The notes under the pieces were generated by a model. It was not told where the DNA came from and ran no database searches. It saw nothing but the letters and a program-made list of their open reading frames with translations. A DNA stretch of 64,000 nucleotides from Brachionus koreanus (taxonomy: Eukaryota > Rotifera > Eurotatoria > Ploima > Brachionidae): assembly GCA_016987375.1 (NCBI GenBank), contig PJRA01000343.1, forward strand, positions 627,283 to 691,282, given 5' to 3'. Shown one piece after another: positions 23,698-35,000 of the stretch (its first letter is position 1; the number at the start of each line of letters is the position of its first letter). A program made the translations under genes and the position numbers.

Positions 23698-26392
23698 ATT
23701 ATTTAATAAAAAAAATCTAAATATTCAAGGTGCTTTAAATTGCGAGAAAAGAATTTTGGATTTTGGTAATGCAATGATGTAATTAGAAAAATTTCATTTT
23801 TTTATGCTGAAATTAATTCAAAATTTTTTATTCCCGTGTATATTATTATTAAAATCGCCATTTATGTTTAGAATAAAATTCATTTTAAGTCTTGCTTTTT
23901 GGTTAAGTTTGTTTTGCAATATAAATTAAAAATATAAAAATGGATAAAAAAGTTGTCTTTAAATTTTTTTAAAATTTTTAGTTTATTTTATTTTTTATTA
24001 TGATCTTGTTATTTAATAGTTTATTTTAATTTTTAAATGTTTATAGATAGATTAATCTATTTAATCATCTGTACTCGACAAAAGCAGATCCTTCAGATCA
24101 TCAAAATTTAAGTTAAATAAATAAACTAATGTAAATATTAACTAAAAAAAATTAGAAATATTTGTTGTTTACATAGATAGCGAATTCCAAAAATGAAAAA
24201 AAAATTATTGGGTTTTTATAAAGTATTTTTTACATGTATTTTTGAAAGATTTTTTTTCTAACTTGTTTGTATTCTTTAAAATAATAATTTTTCAATGTTA
24301 AAACCGAGATATATAAGGTAAGTTCATGAGATTTTTTGTTTATAAGCACAAAAATTATAGACCAAAAAAATAATTTTTTAAAGCTATAGGATAAGGGATA
24401 TTTTTTAAAGCATTCAACTTTTTTCCTGATAATATATAAATTTTGACTAAAGAAAATAATCATTGAAAGACAAATTTAAAAAAAAAGAATGAAATCATGT
24501 TCAATGCACATTCTAAGATAAATACAAAAGATTTTTAAAAGACAAATTCTAAATAATATACACAAAACAAAATACTTTTAATAAAAATAAAATATCAAAT
24601 TTTCATTATTAAATTCTATACAATTTAATTAAGTAATAAGAAAAATTATAAATCTTTTATTTTTGATAATGGCTTTTTGATATTCTTAAAAATTAATCTT
24701 TGGTAAATAGCTTATTTAAGCTTTTAACATGATCACACACTCCTTGTTAATACAATACATCAATTAACAAATTTAACAATTGTTCGAAACATTTCTTAAG
24801 TATTGTTTAAGCATGTATATATATACAAATAAATAACAAATCTTTAAATGCTATTTATATTTTAATTCGCTGTATTGATAAAGAAAAAATTCAAAAAATT
24901 CAAAGTTACTTGAGAAATCAAGTCTGAAAAATTTTTATTTTACTTAATAATTTAGAAGCTTACACTTGGTTTATAGACAAATTTTATTGTTTTAAAGCTT
25001 AAAGTCAAATTTAAAGTATAAATATTTTAAATGAGTTTTTTGCTCGTCATCGTAATACTTGATAATATTCAAATATTAAACAATACTGAGGTTTGGAAAG
25101 ATGCTATTGTTAAAGAAAAACTAAAAATAAATCATATAAAATTCATTTTCAAAATTTTTCCAGCAAATATGATTCTATCTACACAAAAAGTTGAAATTGA
25201 TTTCTTTTTTTAATTTTTGATTCAATTCTAAGAAGAGTTAAGACTAAGAAGAGTTAGGACCTGTTTTAAAACTCAAAGGACCGGTGTCAATTTGACGCCT
25301 TTTTTTTTATTCTCTATATTTTTGGAATTGTTCATCAGATTTTCAAAAATACAATTTTATTTTAAAAGATTTATTCATATTAACAAATTCAGAAAGCTTT
25401 AGCCGGTTATGAATTACCATTTAAATGATATTTGGGCAAAAAGAAAGTGCCAAACTTTCTAAATTTAAGAAAGTTTGAGTACAGTCAGTGTTTTCTTATC
25501 TTAACATTAATTCCACGAAATGTATTTACAATTAGGCATAATATTTGAAAATCTTTCAAAATTAGAAAAAGATTCAATTTTAAATTTTTTGATCTGATTT
25601 CTATCGATTTTTCTATCCATTCTTTTTTTAAAATTATTCAAAATATTGTATACTGTTGGCTCTAAAAGTAAAACCATACATTTGATCAGAATTTTGTCTT
25701 TTATTGCTAGTTAAAAGTGAAAAAGATACGAAAAAGATAAAAAAGCCTTTTTACTCATTTTCGTTATGAATATTTTTCTTTGAAGAAAAGAAGCAGTAAA
25801 AAATTTAGTGCCTTCATTTGACATAAAAAATACTCTCATATTTTACAAGTCACCTCAGTTATTAAATGCACAGATACTTTCTATAATGATTCAATTCATA
25901 TAGATAGAGACACGACACTATGTAAAAAATTGAAGAGATTGAACAGCATTTAGATAAAATTGAACTTTTAAATGAAGAAAAAATGTTAAAGTCGCAATTA
26001 ATTAATGCTCACATTTATTCATCTTTAATAGTGTTGGGTACAGTCAATGATGGTCACTGAACCTTTATAACGTAATAAACGAATCGATTGATAAAAAAAT
26101 TGAGTACCAGAAAAAAGTAAAAATTTAGAAAAAACATTTTTTTTTCTTCACGACCAACTGTAAATAATATTTTAATAAAATATAATATTTTTCTAATTTT
26201 AAGCTGTTGTTAATAATTTATAGCAACTTTAATTAAATCAAAAATTTAATATTATAGTTAAAAATATATGAAAATTAGAACTAAGACAAACTTAGCTTTA
26301 GCATTTAATTTGAAATAATTTTGCATAATATTATTTTATGAAACCAAATTTTCTTGGAATAAAAGAAAAAAACATAAATAAATTTGGTAAAA
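23698..26392. other. intergenic region between cyclin L and MICU
   Basis: About 2.7 kb of AT-rich DNA between divergently transcribed genes, so it should hold both promoters, though no core element stands out. Two repeat-like blocks occur: 25270-25420 (partly matching 48870-48925) and about 25655-25705 (matching 20515-20560). A 47-codon helical frame near 25920-26060 has a stop at its second codon and no family match. Nothing else is supported. Confidence 0.5.
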
Positions 26393-29300
26393 ATGAACGT
26401 TAAATTTCTGTTAAATACCAATTTAGTAAGGAGAAAACTTCTCTTTGGGACGATTCAATCATCTAATGTGATGATCGGGCCTTGTCAAAATCGAATAGAT
26501 ATACTCAACAATGTTTTGACTCCTAAAACAACTGGTTCTAAACTATTAAGCAATCTGAGGATAGAAAATTTTAGCACCAATCATTATCAATACACTATTC
26601 GAGGGGGCCCAGGATACACAAAATTTGGCCACGGACGATATCGCTCAGAGATCAGCAAATATGCTTATTTTTGGTATGCTTTTTTGGTTAGTGGTATAAC
26701 CTTCATAGTTTTTTTTGATTTTGAAAATTTTTACTTCCGTGGCCAAGAACCTAGCGAGAAAATTAATGATATGAAGAGATTGTATAGTAGGGCAGACATG
26801 CCTAAAGCCAAAGAAATTGAAGGAGCAGAGATCGAAACTTCTATGGCCGAAAATAAAGAAAAACAGGTTGAAAGCCAAAAATCTAAACAGTCATTTCGCG
26901 ACAGAAAAATTATTCAATATGAAAATAAGATTCGACACTATTCTACTCCGGATAAAGTCTTTCGATACTTTGCTACACTGAAAATTTGGAATGAAAAATT
27001 AAAGGATTATGAAGTGTTTATGAAACCAGATGATTTTATAAGATCTTTAACATATGGCGCAAAACAGCCCGAAGGACTTGGTTTAGACAGCTATCAGAGA
27101 TTTGATCCAAATGTATTAATTTACTTTTAATTATTTAAATAAAAAGAAATAAAAACTTAATTTTAGATGCAAAAGCTAGATTTGAATTTAGGGAAAGAAA
27201 GTTCTTTCAAACATCTTGGCAATCATGGCCTTATTTCTTTTTCGGACTATATTTTTTTAGTGACTCTTTTATCTAGTATAAAATAAAGGTATTTAATTAA
27301 TCATTTTTTTTTTAAAATTTTTGTTTGTTAAGTTCCTGTTCGCCACTTTGAAATAGCATTTCATATGTTTGACTGCGACGGAAATGGAAATTTAGACATA
27401 CAAGAATTTGAGCAAGTTATTAGAAAATATTTTTAAAATTTATAAAAATTTATCTAAGAAAAATAAATGCTGTTTTTTTTTAGCTTCAAATGATCATACG
27501 AAGTCAAACTTCATTGGGTCAAAGGCATAGAGATACGCGAATGACCGGAAATGTTATAAAAGAAAATTCAGCTCTTAACGAGTATTTTTTTGGAAAAGAT
27601 TTGAGCGCCAGCTTAACAACAAAAAAATTCACCGATTTTCAAAAAAAACTACAAGATGAAGTAATTAAGATGGAATTTGATTTTTGTGAGCGAAAAGAGA
27701 AAAATGGTGAACAAATTATTAGTGAAATTACTTTTTGTGAAATGATTTTGGCCTATGCGGGATTTAGTGCTGGAAAGACTAAAAAGATGCTGAAAAGAAT
27801 CCAAAAAATTTATGATGAAGAAAATTCCACAGGAATTACTTTGCACGATTTTCAAGAATTTTTTAAAGTTTTGCGCTGTATTGATGACATTGATACAGCA
27901 CTTAAATTTTATACAATCGCAGGAGCATCAATAGATAAAAGTAAGTCATCCCAGTGAAAAAAATTTTAGAGATTTTTTGTAGTTTCTTTAAAGATTCGTT
28001 CAAAAATCTATAATTTTCTTGATATATTTTGGCGAAAAAATTATAGATACAAAAAAATTTTTAAATATAAATAGGAAAAATCTTATTTATTTCTCTTGGG
28101 AAACTGTAAATTTCAAAGCTTTATTTATTTTGGTAATTTTTTTTACCAAGAAACTTAAAAAGGACAAAAAAAGATTTTCAATTTAAATTTCATAAAAGTA
28201 AAGTTGATCCTTAAAAAGAATTTTAGAGATTTTTGAAGTTTTTTTAACTAGCCAAAGATATTTCAGAATTTCTGAGAAAAAATTCTGAATAATTCTGAAA
28301 ACTTTTTCAGGTGACAGTTTAGTGTGAAAAGTTCAGAAAAAAATTTTTTTTGTTGTGAAAATTTTATTAATTTTTTTTGTTGTAAAAAAATTAGCAAGAA
28401 AAAAAAACAACTAAAAAATTAACTTAAAATCTTTGTGTTTTTCAATTGTTTGTCTAATTTCAGTTCGGATTTTATATATTTTTATTTATTTAAAGTTTAA
28501 GTCCCATGGACAAATTGAAGTATGATATAAAATAAAAAAAAAAAAAAAATTATAACCAAATTAAAGTCTTTTTTACAATTATTAATTTAACTAGATGAGT
28601 TTATACCTAAGAGAAAAGATTTAGTAGAAAGATATTTTAAAATAATAAACTATATAATAAACTGGTGTCAAAAATTAATTTTGAAGCATCGTCTAGAATC
28701 ATTTTTGTAAATTGACACACGAAAGCGCCAAAATTTATTGAATCTTTTTGAGACGAGTGTTGAACAACATGAAGTTTCCATGCTTTATCCAAAATCCAAA
28801 ATTTTGCCCAATTCTCGAAAACTTTCTGTAAATTCCGTTTGCCCATTGAATCAATATACATGAATTTTCGCTTGATTGTATCAGCAAAATTAATTATTTT
28901 GATTAAGTTTTTTCAGAATTATTCAGAATTTTTTCTCAGAAATTCTGAAGTAACTTTCAGGTAGGTAGTTTTTTTATAGATTCTTTATAATCTCTTTAAT
29001 TTGACAAATTTTCAAAATAGAGATGCTCAAATTTAGATAATTTTTGTTTATTGTCAATTTTTTTGTATTTAATTCTAATGATATTTTAAAATTGGAATAT
29101 TTGCCCTTTTAATGTACCAAGAAAGACATTAACATTACAAGATAAGATAAAAACCGGTTCATCTAAGAACATGTGATTCAAATTTATTTAATAAATTTAT
29201 TTTTCTCAGGAACCTATCCTAAAAATTAAATCAAAAATTTATTTTATTCTTACTTAGTTGATTAATATTTTTGATTGAAGAAATTTTTATGTTTTATTGT

Positions 29301-29890
29301 TTACTTTGGATTGTCAGCGATGGTTTTGAGTTGTCAAACAAGTTATTTTAATATTAACCAGATATATCGTATGATTTTATACTCTACTAATCATCATCCT
29401 GTTAATCCTTATAGCTAAGAAGCTTTATTTTATCCTAATGATGGCATACAGTGTTCATAAAAACTCTGAATCAACAGGTTGTTGTTCAGAACCAAGCATG
29501 CTTTCGTGAAAATTAATTATAATACAAGTAATTAATAATAATACAAAAAAATAATAAAAATTTTTTATACAGTAGAATGTCTTTAAAGATCTTTTGAAAT
29601 TTAGTTGACTGGAATGGAATTAAAATTGATAACTTTTAAATATAATGATTTATTTTTAAGCTGTCTTGAAGCACGTTTCCAAAACAGTTGCCAATAGTTC
29701 TCTAGGTGATCACGTGATTGATGTAATTTTTAATTTGTTCGATGAAAATGGAGACTGTCGATTAAGCAACAAAGAATTTATTAGAGTAATGAAAAAAAGA
29801 TGGTCAAGAGGTTTAGAAACTCCAAAAGACACTGGATTTGTAAAACTAATGGAAGCGATCGGCGAATGTGGAAAAGAATTGCTATTCTAA
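26393..29890 (+). CDS. MICU1: MICU1-like mitochondrial calcium uptake regulator
   Basis: EF-hand gatekeeper of the mitochondrial calcium uniporter, facing the intermembrane space. Exons 26393-27112, 27167-27275, 27333-27415, 27484-27940, 29661-29890; in phase, 532 codons plus stop. The basic N-terminus fits a mitochondrial presequence and a hydrophobic helix ([14 protein letters not shown]) follows near residue 105. Family blocks: [64 protein letters not shown]-hand 1 is [13 protein letters not shown] and EF-hand 2 is [13 protein letters not shown], both with all calcium-ligand positions filled. The protein stops at GECGKELLF, shorter than human MICU1, whose C-terminal helix continues. The paralogues MICU2 and MICU3 cannot be fully excluded. 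The last intron (1,720 bp) carries an inverted-repeat element. Confidence 0.92.
28262..28949. mobile_element. inverted-repeat transposon remnant in MICU intron
   Basis: Inverted arms of about 39 nt (28262-28301 and 28909-28949; TTCAGAATTTCTGAG at the outer end) bound 688 bp. The arms match almost perfectly, apart from a small A-run difference at their inner edge. Inside, on the minus strand, is a Ulp1-protease-like frame. The arms also contain internal TTCTGAA palindromes. It is probably a truncated DNA transposon. Confidence 0.7.
28637..28861 (-). pseudogene. Ulp1/C48-peptidase-like fragment inside the intronic element
   Basis: A 74-codon minus-strand frame contains [20 protein letters not shown] followed by VCQF. 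In C48 (Ulp1/SENP-like) proteases carried by some invertebrate transposons the corresponding block is Q-K-D-S-x-N-C-G-x-F-V-C; here the catalytic Cys position is Phe (TTT for TGT). With no N-terminal part, it is a dead fragment of a transposon-borne protease. The family call is from memory of the motif. Confidence 0.5.
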
Positions 29891-29987
29891 ATTATTATAA
29901 ATCTAAAATATTTTATTGAATAATTTTAAATAAAGAAATTCAATTTTTTTCTATAAAAATAATCTTTTAATTTTTTCAATTGTCACA

Positions 29988-30059
29988 GCGTCAGTGGTGT
30001 AGCGGTTATCATTGTTGACTTCCAATCAGCAGATCCGGGTTCGACTCCCGGCTGACGCA
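29988..30059 (+). tRNA. tRNA-Gly(UCC), copy 1
   Basis: A 72-nt cloverleaf. The acceptor stem GCGTCAG/CTGACGC is perfect; the anticodon arm GTTGA-CTTCCAA-TCAGC gives anticodon TCC; the T arm is CCGGG-TTCGACT-CCCGG. There is no intron. The A box (TGGTGTAGCGG) and B box (GGTTCGACTCC) are intact. Confidence 0.96.
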
Positions 30060-30108
30060 AATTTTTGCTCTAATTTTCAAAATGATTAATCTATTTAAAA
30101 ACAAAAAA

Positions 30109-30180
30109 CTCCGTGACGGGGAATTGAACCCCGGTCTCCCGCGTGACAGGCGGGGATACTCACCACTATACTATCACGGA
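30109..30180 (-). tRNA. tRNA-Asp(GUC)
   Basis: Reads on the minus strand as a 72-nt cloverleaf with acceptor stem TCCGTGA/TCACGGA, anticodon arm CCGCC-TGTCACG-CGGG-like with anticodon GTC, T arm CCGGGG-TTCAATT-CCCCG, and discriminator G as usual for Asp. It lies 49 bases from the first tRNA-Gly, in opposite orientation (tail to tail). Confidence 0.95.
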
Positions 30181-30333
30181 TATGATGTTTGATCATATTT
30201 TTGAATTTTTATTAGTGAAATTTTTTAGGAATTTTATTCTAAGAGAATTAAGAAAAAATCAAAATTTATTTATTGATTTGAAGTCAATCTATTTTAAAAA
30301 ATGCAATTAAAAGTTATAAAAAAAAAGCTATTT

Positions 30334-30615
30334 TTAACAGCAAGGAACGTTTATTTCTTCACCTTTTTCAATTTCCCAATGAAATTCTTTTACCACTTTT
30401 TTGACAGGAACTTCTTTTAATACAAGTCTTGAAGTTTTAACTTTGATTACTGGTTGTGGAACAGCAACAGGCACTGCAACAGGCACTGCGATAGGTTGTG
30501 CAACTGGAGTAGGAATTGCTACTGGTACATGAATAGGATTTGGAATAGCCACTGGAATTACTCTTGCTTCTCTTAGAATTGGAGCTCTGTAATAAACTGG
30601 ATAACTTAGATACAT
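30334..30615 (-). CDS. small Val/Pro/Ala-repeat protein, function unknown
   Basis: A 93-codon intronless frame. Start MYLSYPVYYRAP, then a Pro-x-x-Val repeat core with units such as VPVAIPTP and VPVAVPVAVP (residues about 22-57), then a mixed charged C-terminus ending VPCC. There is no signal peptide or membrane segment. Low-complexity PVAVP repeats occur in structural and cuticle-like proteins, but nothing else supports such a role. Good codon continuity and a clean ATG favour a real gene. It sits between two tRNA-Gly copies. It could be one exon of a larger gene. Confidence 0.55.
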   Translation of the reverse strand: MYLSYPVYYRAPILREARVIPVAIPNPIHVPVAIPTPVAQPIAVPVAVPVAVPQPVIKVKTSRLVLKEVPVKKVVKEFHWEIEKGEEINVPCC

Positions 30616-30876
30616 TTTATTTTTCTATGTTTTTGAACAATTTTCTTTTAAAAACATGCTCATTTATACCTGTATTTAAAAAATTAATTAAAATATTTTC
30701 AATTAATATATTTTCGTAGTATAAAAAATCTAAAATTTTAATTCGATTTTATTTCTTATTATTGAATAAATGGCATTTTAATCGATTTTCTAAACATTAA
30801 CAAATAAACAATGTTAGTCTTTTTAATTTTAATAAAAAATTGACATTTTTGTTTTAAAAAATGTTATTTTATAAAA

Positions 30877-30948
30877 GCGTCAGTGGTGTAGCGGTTATCA
30901 TTGTTGACTTCCAATCAGCAGATCCGGGTTCGACTCCCGGCTGACGCA
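30877..30948 (+). tRNA. tRNA-Gly(UCC), copy 2
   Basis: Identical over all 72 bases to the copy at 29988, including the anticodon TCC arm and both internal promoter boxes. The flanks differ apart from the short AAATTTTT run downstream, so the duplication covers little beyond the tRNA itself. Confidence 0.96.
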
Positions 30949-32055
30949 AATTTTTATTCTAATGTTTAGGATGAATTTTTTGGTTTAATTTAAAATACAA
31001 AAGCCATCTTTAAAATAATTTAAATTAGCTTTTTTATTTTTTGATTGCAAAAAATGTACCATTTATTTTTATAATAAATCAAAAAATAGAAACATAAGGA
31101 GTATTTAAATTTTCTAAAAATTTAGGGCAACTTTGTCTTTTTGAAGAACATGTTACCAAAGTTGAACAAATCTTTTGAATACTGATTAAATGATTTAGTA
31201 AAAGATCAAGAATGACTTATTTTAATTTTTAGCTGAAAATAGAAATAATTAAAGAAATTTTTTTTCAATATTTTTTATTGAAAACAAAAAAAATTGAATT
31301 CAATTTTAGCAATTAAATTAAATTTATCATTCAAAGCGATGAATAAAATTTTTTAGATATTTGCAAAGTATTTTCAATTCTGGGGAATTTAAACATCATA
31401 TTGATGGATTTTTTCATTTATTTGAAATCCATTTATGGAAATTAAAATCAACCATGCTATCAATGAAATAGATGCTTGATATTGATAGCTAATTTGAATA
31501 TTTTATGTTTCAGAACCTTTATCACATAGTTTATATAATAAAAAGAAGGGTATTAATTTATTTAAAAAATTAAAAGTTTTTCATGAAATGTAAAATAAAT
31601 TGACACTAAATTTGAAAACAATGACTGAATGAAACTGTTAAATTTAAAATTAAATTAAGAGATCAATATAAAATTATATGTGTTCACTTCATTTAAAAAA
31701 ATTCTTTAGCCTTCAAAAAAATAAATGAGTGTTGATTGCTTTTTTGATCGGGTTGAAAAATCATATTCAAAATTTAATGTTCAAATAAGGAATTAATGGA
31801 TGAATTAAAAATCATCTTGAGAGAAAATAATTTCAATTTACTTAATCACTGAAAAAATTTTAGACACACGGATCTCTTCAAGTTTTTTAAAATTTTCCAA
31901 GTCTTAAAATAATACAATTCTGAAAAAAACCTTTTTCTACATTTAAACTTCTAAAAAATTAGCTAAGTGTTATATGACTTAAAAATCAAAAATGGTTAAA
32001 TTTAAAAACTAGATTCTTTAAAAAAATTTTAGTCTATAAATAAAATGTTTTAAAA
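30949..32055. other. non-coding region
   Basis: AT-rich DNA between tRNA-Gly copy 2 and the 3' end of the BTB gene. No frame with recognisable content and no clear repeat was found. Confidence 0.5.
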
Positions 32056-35000
32056 CTATTCACAATTCAAAACAACAGGAACAACTCGATTCAAGTCATA
32101 GTCATATTGAACTAGCAGTTTTACCAATTCTTGATCATTTAATTGAATTTCTACATCAGGTCCAATAATTTCTTTCAATTGATAAAATGAATCTTCGAGA
32201 AGACGAGGATCAGCTACGATTAAAGGATGAGCATAATTTATTAACTGCTCTTGTCTGGTGCCCAAAGTATTGGAGTTCAAAGGTTGAACATTATCAAAAC
32301 TATCACTAAATATTATATCATCGTCGCTGCTACTTTCATCAAAAATGTCATTTAAAAGCTTCTTCCTATTATGCTTTAATTTTGGTTTGGATTTTTTTGT
32401 GTCATATGAGTCGAATTTTTTCTGTAAAATTTTTTTGAGATTTTCATTTAATTGACCAAACTCTTCTCGGTCCAAATTGACATTATTCTCTTTCATCATT
32501 TCAATCATTATATCCATATTTAAACTCTTAAACAAAAAATTTTTTAAAATGTTATTTTTTAATAGCTTTACCATTAAATCTTTTAAATCAAACTGTTCGC
32601 TTAGAATCATAATGTCGACTAAGTCTACAATCCAATCGCTATTGTTGAAAATTTTGGGAAAGGTTTCTAAGCTGCTCATTAATCGGTGTTCTATTAATGA
32701 TTTTAAAGAATGGCACTGCAGTATATTAAGATTATTTTTTTGATAAAAAAGTGAAAATAATTACTTCATATTTATCAGCTAATGTCAGCAAACCAATTAG
32801 TTCATTATTATCCAATTTGTTTTCTGAGTCAAAGTATCCACTGTAGAGAAATTCAATGAAAATTTCGAATAATTTTAAGTTCGAATCATACAATGTAACT
32901 TTTCTTTAAAAAAAATTAAATTAAAAAAAGAGTGAAAAAAGTTTATCATTTATCTCGAACCAGATCTGACCAAGTAAGTCATTTAATATGTGACCAGATG
33001 ACTCAAGACAGTTTGATGACTAAAATTTTCCTTTTATTTTTTATTTTTATACAAATTTTTATTTGTGACCAATTTTTTAAATTTATTTAAAATAAAAAAA
33101 AATACAGGATAAATGTCTATTTAAGTAATCAATTATTTTAAATTTTTGAAAAGATATAAATCTAAAAGAAATATTCCTAAATTATTTTAACAAGTTAATT
33201 TTGGACTTTTGTAAATAAACACCCCTAAAATTTTTAAAAAATTTTCCAGATCTATCCCATTCGTTTGGATTTTTGTACTTGCTTAAGACTCTCTTCAAGA
33301 AAGCTTTTCTTTTACAGTATCAATTTGAATGGCTAAAAAGAGAAATTAAAAACTTTTTTCTTTAAAATTTTGAATTATTTAATTTTTAAGCTGAGCCATC
33401 AGGTCACATATTACATGACATACTTGGTCACATGGCCAAACCATGAATCTTGTTAAAAGATAAAACTAAACTACCCAATTTAGATGGTTTAATTTAAAAT
33501 CTCTTATTTAATGGAAACAAATTTAATCTAGTTTCAACAAAACACAAAAAGGAGTCCAGAACAAAATTTTATAAATTTTAAATTAATTTGAATCTTTTAG
33601 ATGTCTCAATTTTTATAAATTTAGATTGTTCCTAAAATTAATATTCCTTAAATTTAAATTTTATGTACACTAATTTGGACTGATTTTTAATTCCAATTAA
33701 AATAAAAAAAAAACAAATTTTCTCCTAGTTTAAAAGTCAAAAATATAAAAAATAGAGCTTAAATTAATAAAATTTCAATTCTTTTTTATTTTTTGTCTAA
33801 AATTAACAATGTCTTGAATCAAAAGTATAATTGTTTGATAAATTTAAAAAGTATAAGTCATGACTGTGTAACTTTAAAGTAATTATTAATTCATTTTAAG
33901 AAATTTATTATTGAATAAAAAAAATATATTTTAAAATAATTATTTAATTGCTATATATTTTCTAGGTTTTATAAGTTATTTTAAGTTAATATCTTTATTT
34001 AATAAATAATTTTCAAAGTACTTTTAATGTTTCTTTTAGATTCTGAATTTTCTTTAAAAATTCATCATTTTTTAGAGAATCGACACGAGGGAATAGTGAC
34101 ATAATAAAAAACAATTTTCAACGTGATGAAAGCAGATTTGCTCCAAACAAACAAGACTTTTACTTTTTAAATTTTATCCAAGAAGTCAAAGTCTTGACTT
34201 TAAATTTTTAACGACTTGTTGAGACTTTTTTCCTGACTTTAGCACAAGTCTGATAGAAATTAAACAATTTGATAATATTATTGGTTTTAGATTTGATTGA
34301 AAAAATAAATATAAAAAATAATTAAATTAATTGTATAACAAACAAATTAACACTAGAAACACTAAGCATTTTTTCATGTTTTTTTAATTCAAAAATATTT
34401 TATAAAAAACTATAATAATTTTACAAAGTAATATCATTTTTTAAAGAAAATTTTAAAATCTACATAATTCAAAAAAGATATATTTATTTGAAAAATCCAT
34501 TCAAAAGATACAAGGATTTAAAAATTTTTCTAGTTTTAAGGAAGTGAAAGAGTATTAAAACAACTGGAATAGGTATAAATTAAGTTAAAAATTTCTAATT
34601 ACCTATTGATAGATTCTTTCATTCCCGAGCTAAGAGCCCGATAAAACCATGAACATCTTGAAGCTACAATTACTCCATGAACATTAAAATCAGCAGTATT
34701 TCTATTATCATCGATAACATGAAGTACAACGTCGCATAAATATTTTGATCTAAAAAGTTTTGTTGCTTCTTTTGCTAAATAATCTTTATTAGTCAATCTA
34801 GCTTGCACTGTTTCTTGAATTCCTAAATTTTTATCATTCTGGTTTGATTTTCCAAGTCGAAGTTTTTCAATTTCAGCTGTAAACTCTCTGCTATTTATAT
34901 TATCAACAAGTTGACTTATTAATGATTTTGATACTGAATTATTTTTTCTAAGCTCGTTTAACAACCATTGCTTAATTAAAAAATAATTAAAAATTTGCAA

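Noticed and set aside
24230..24463. 77-codon minus-strand frame
   Set aside because: Low-complexity Phe/Lys/Ile composition typical of translated AT-rich DNA.
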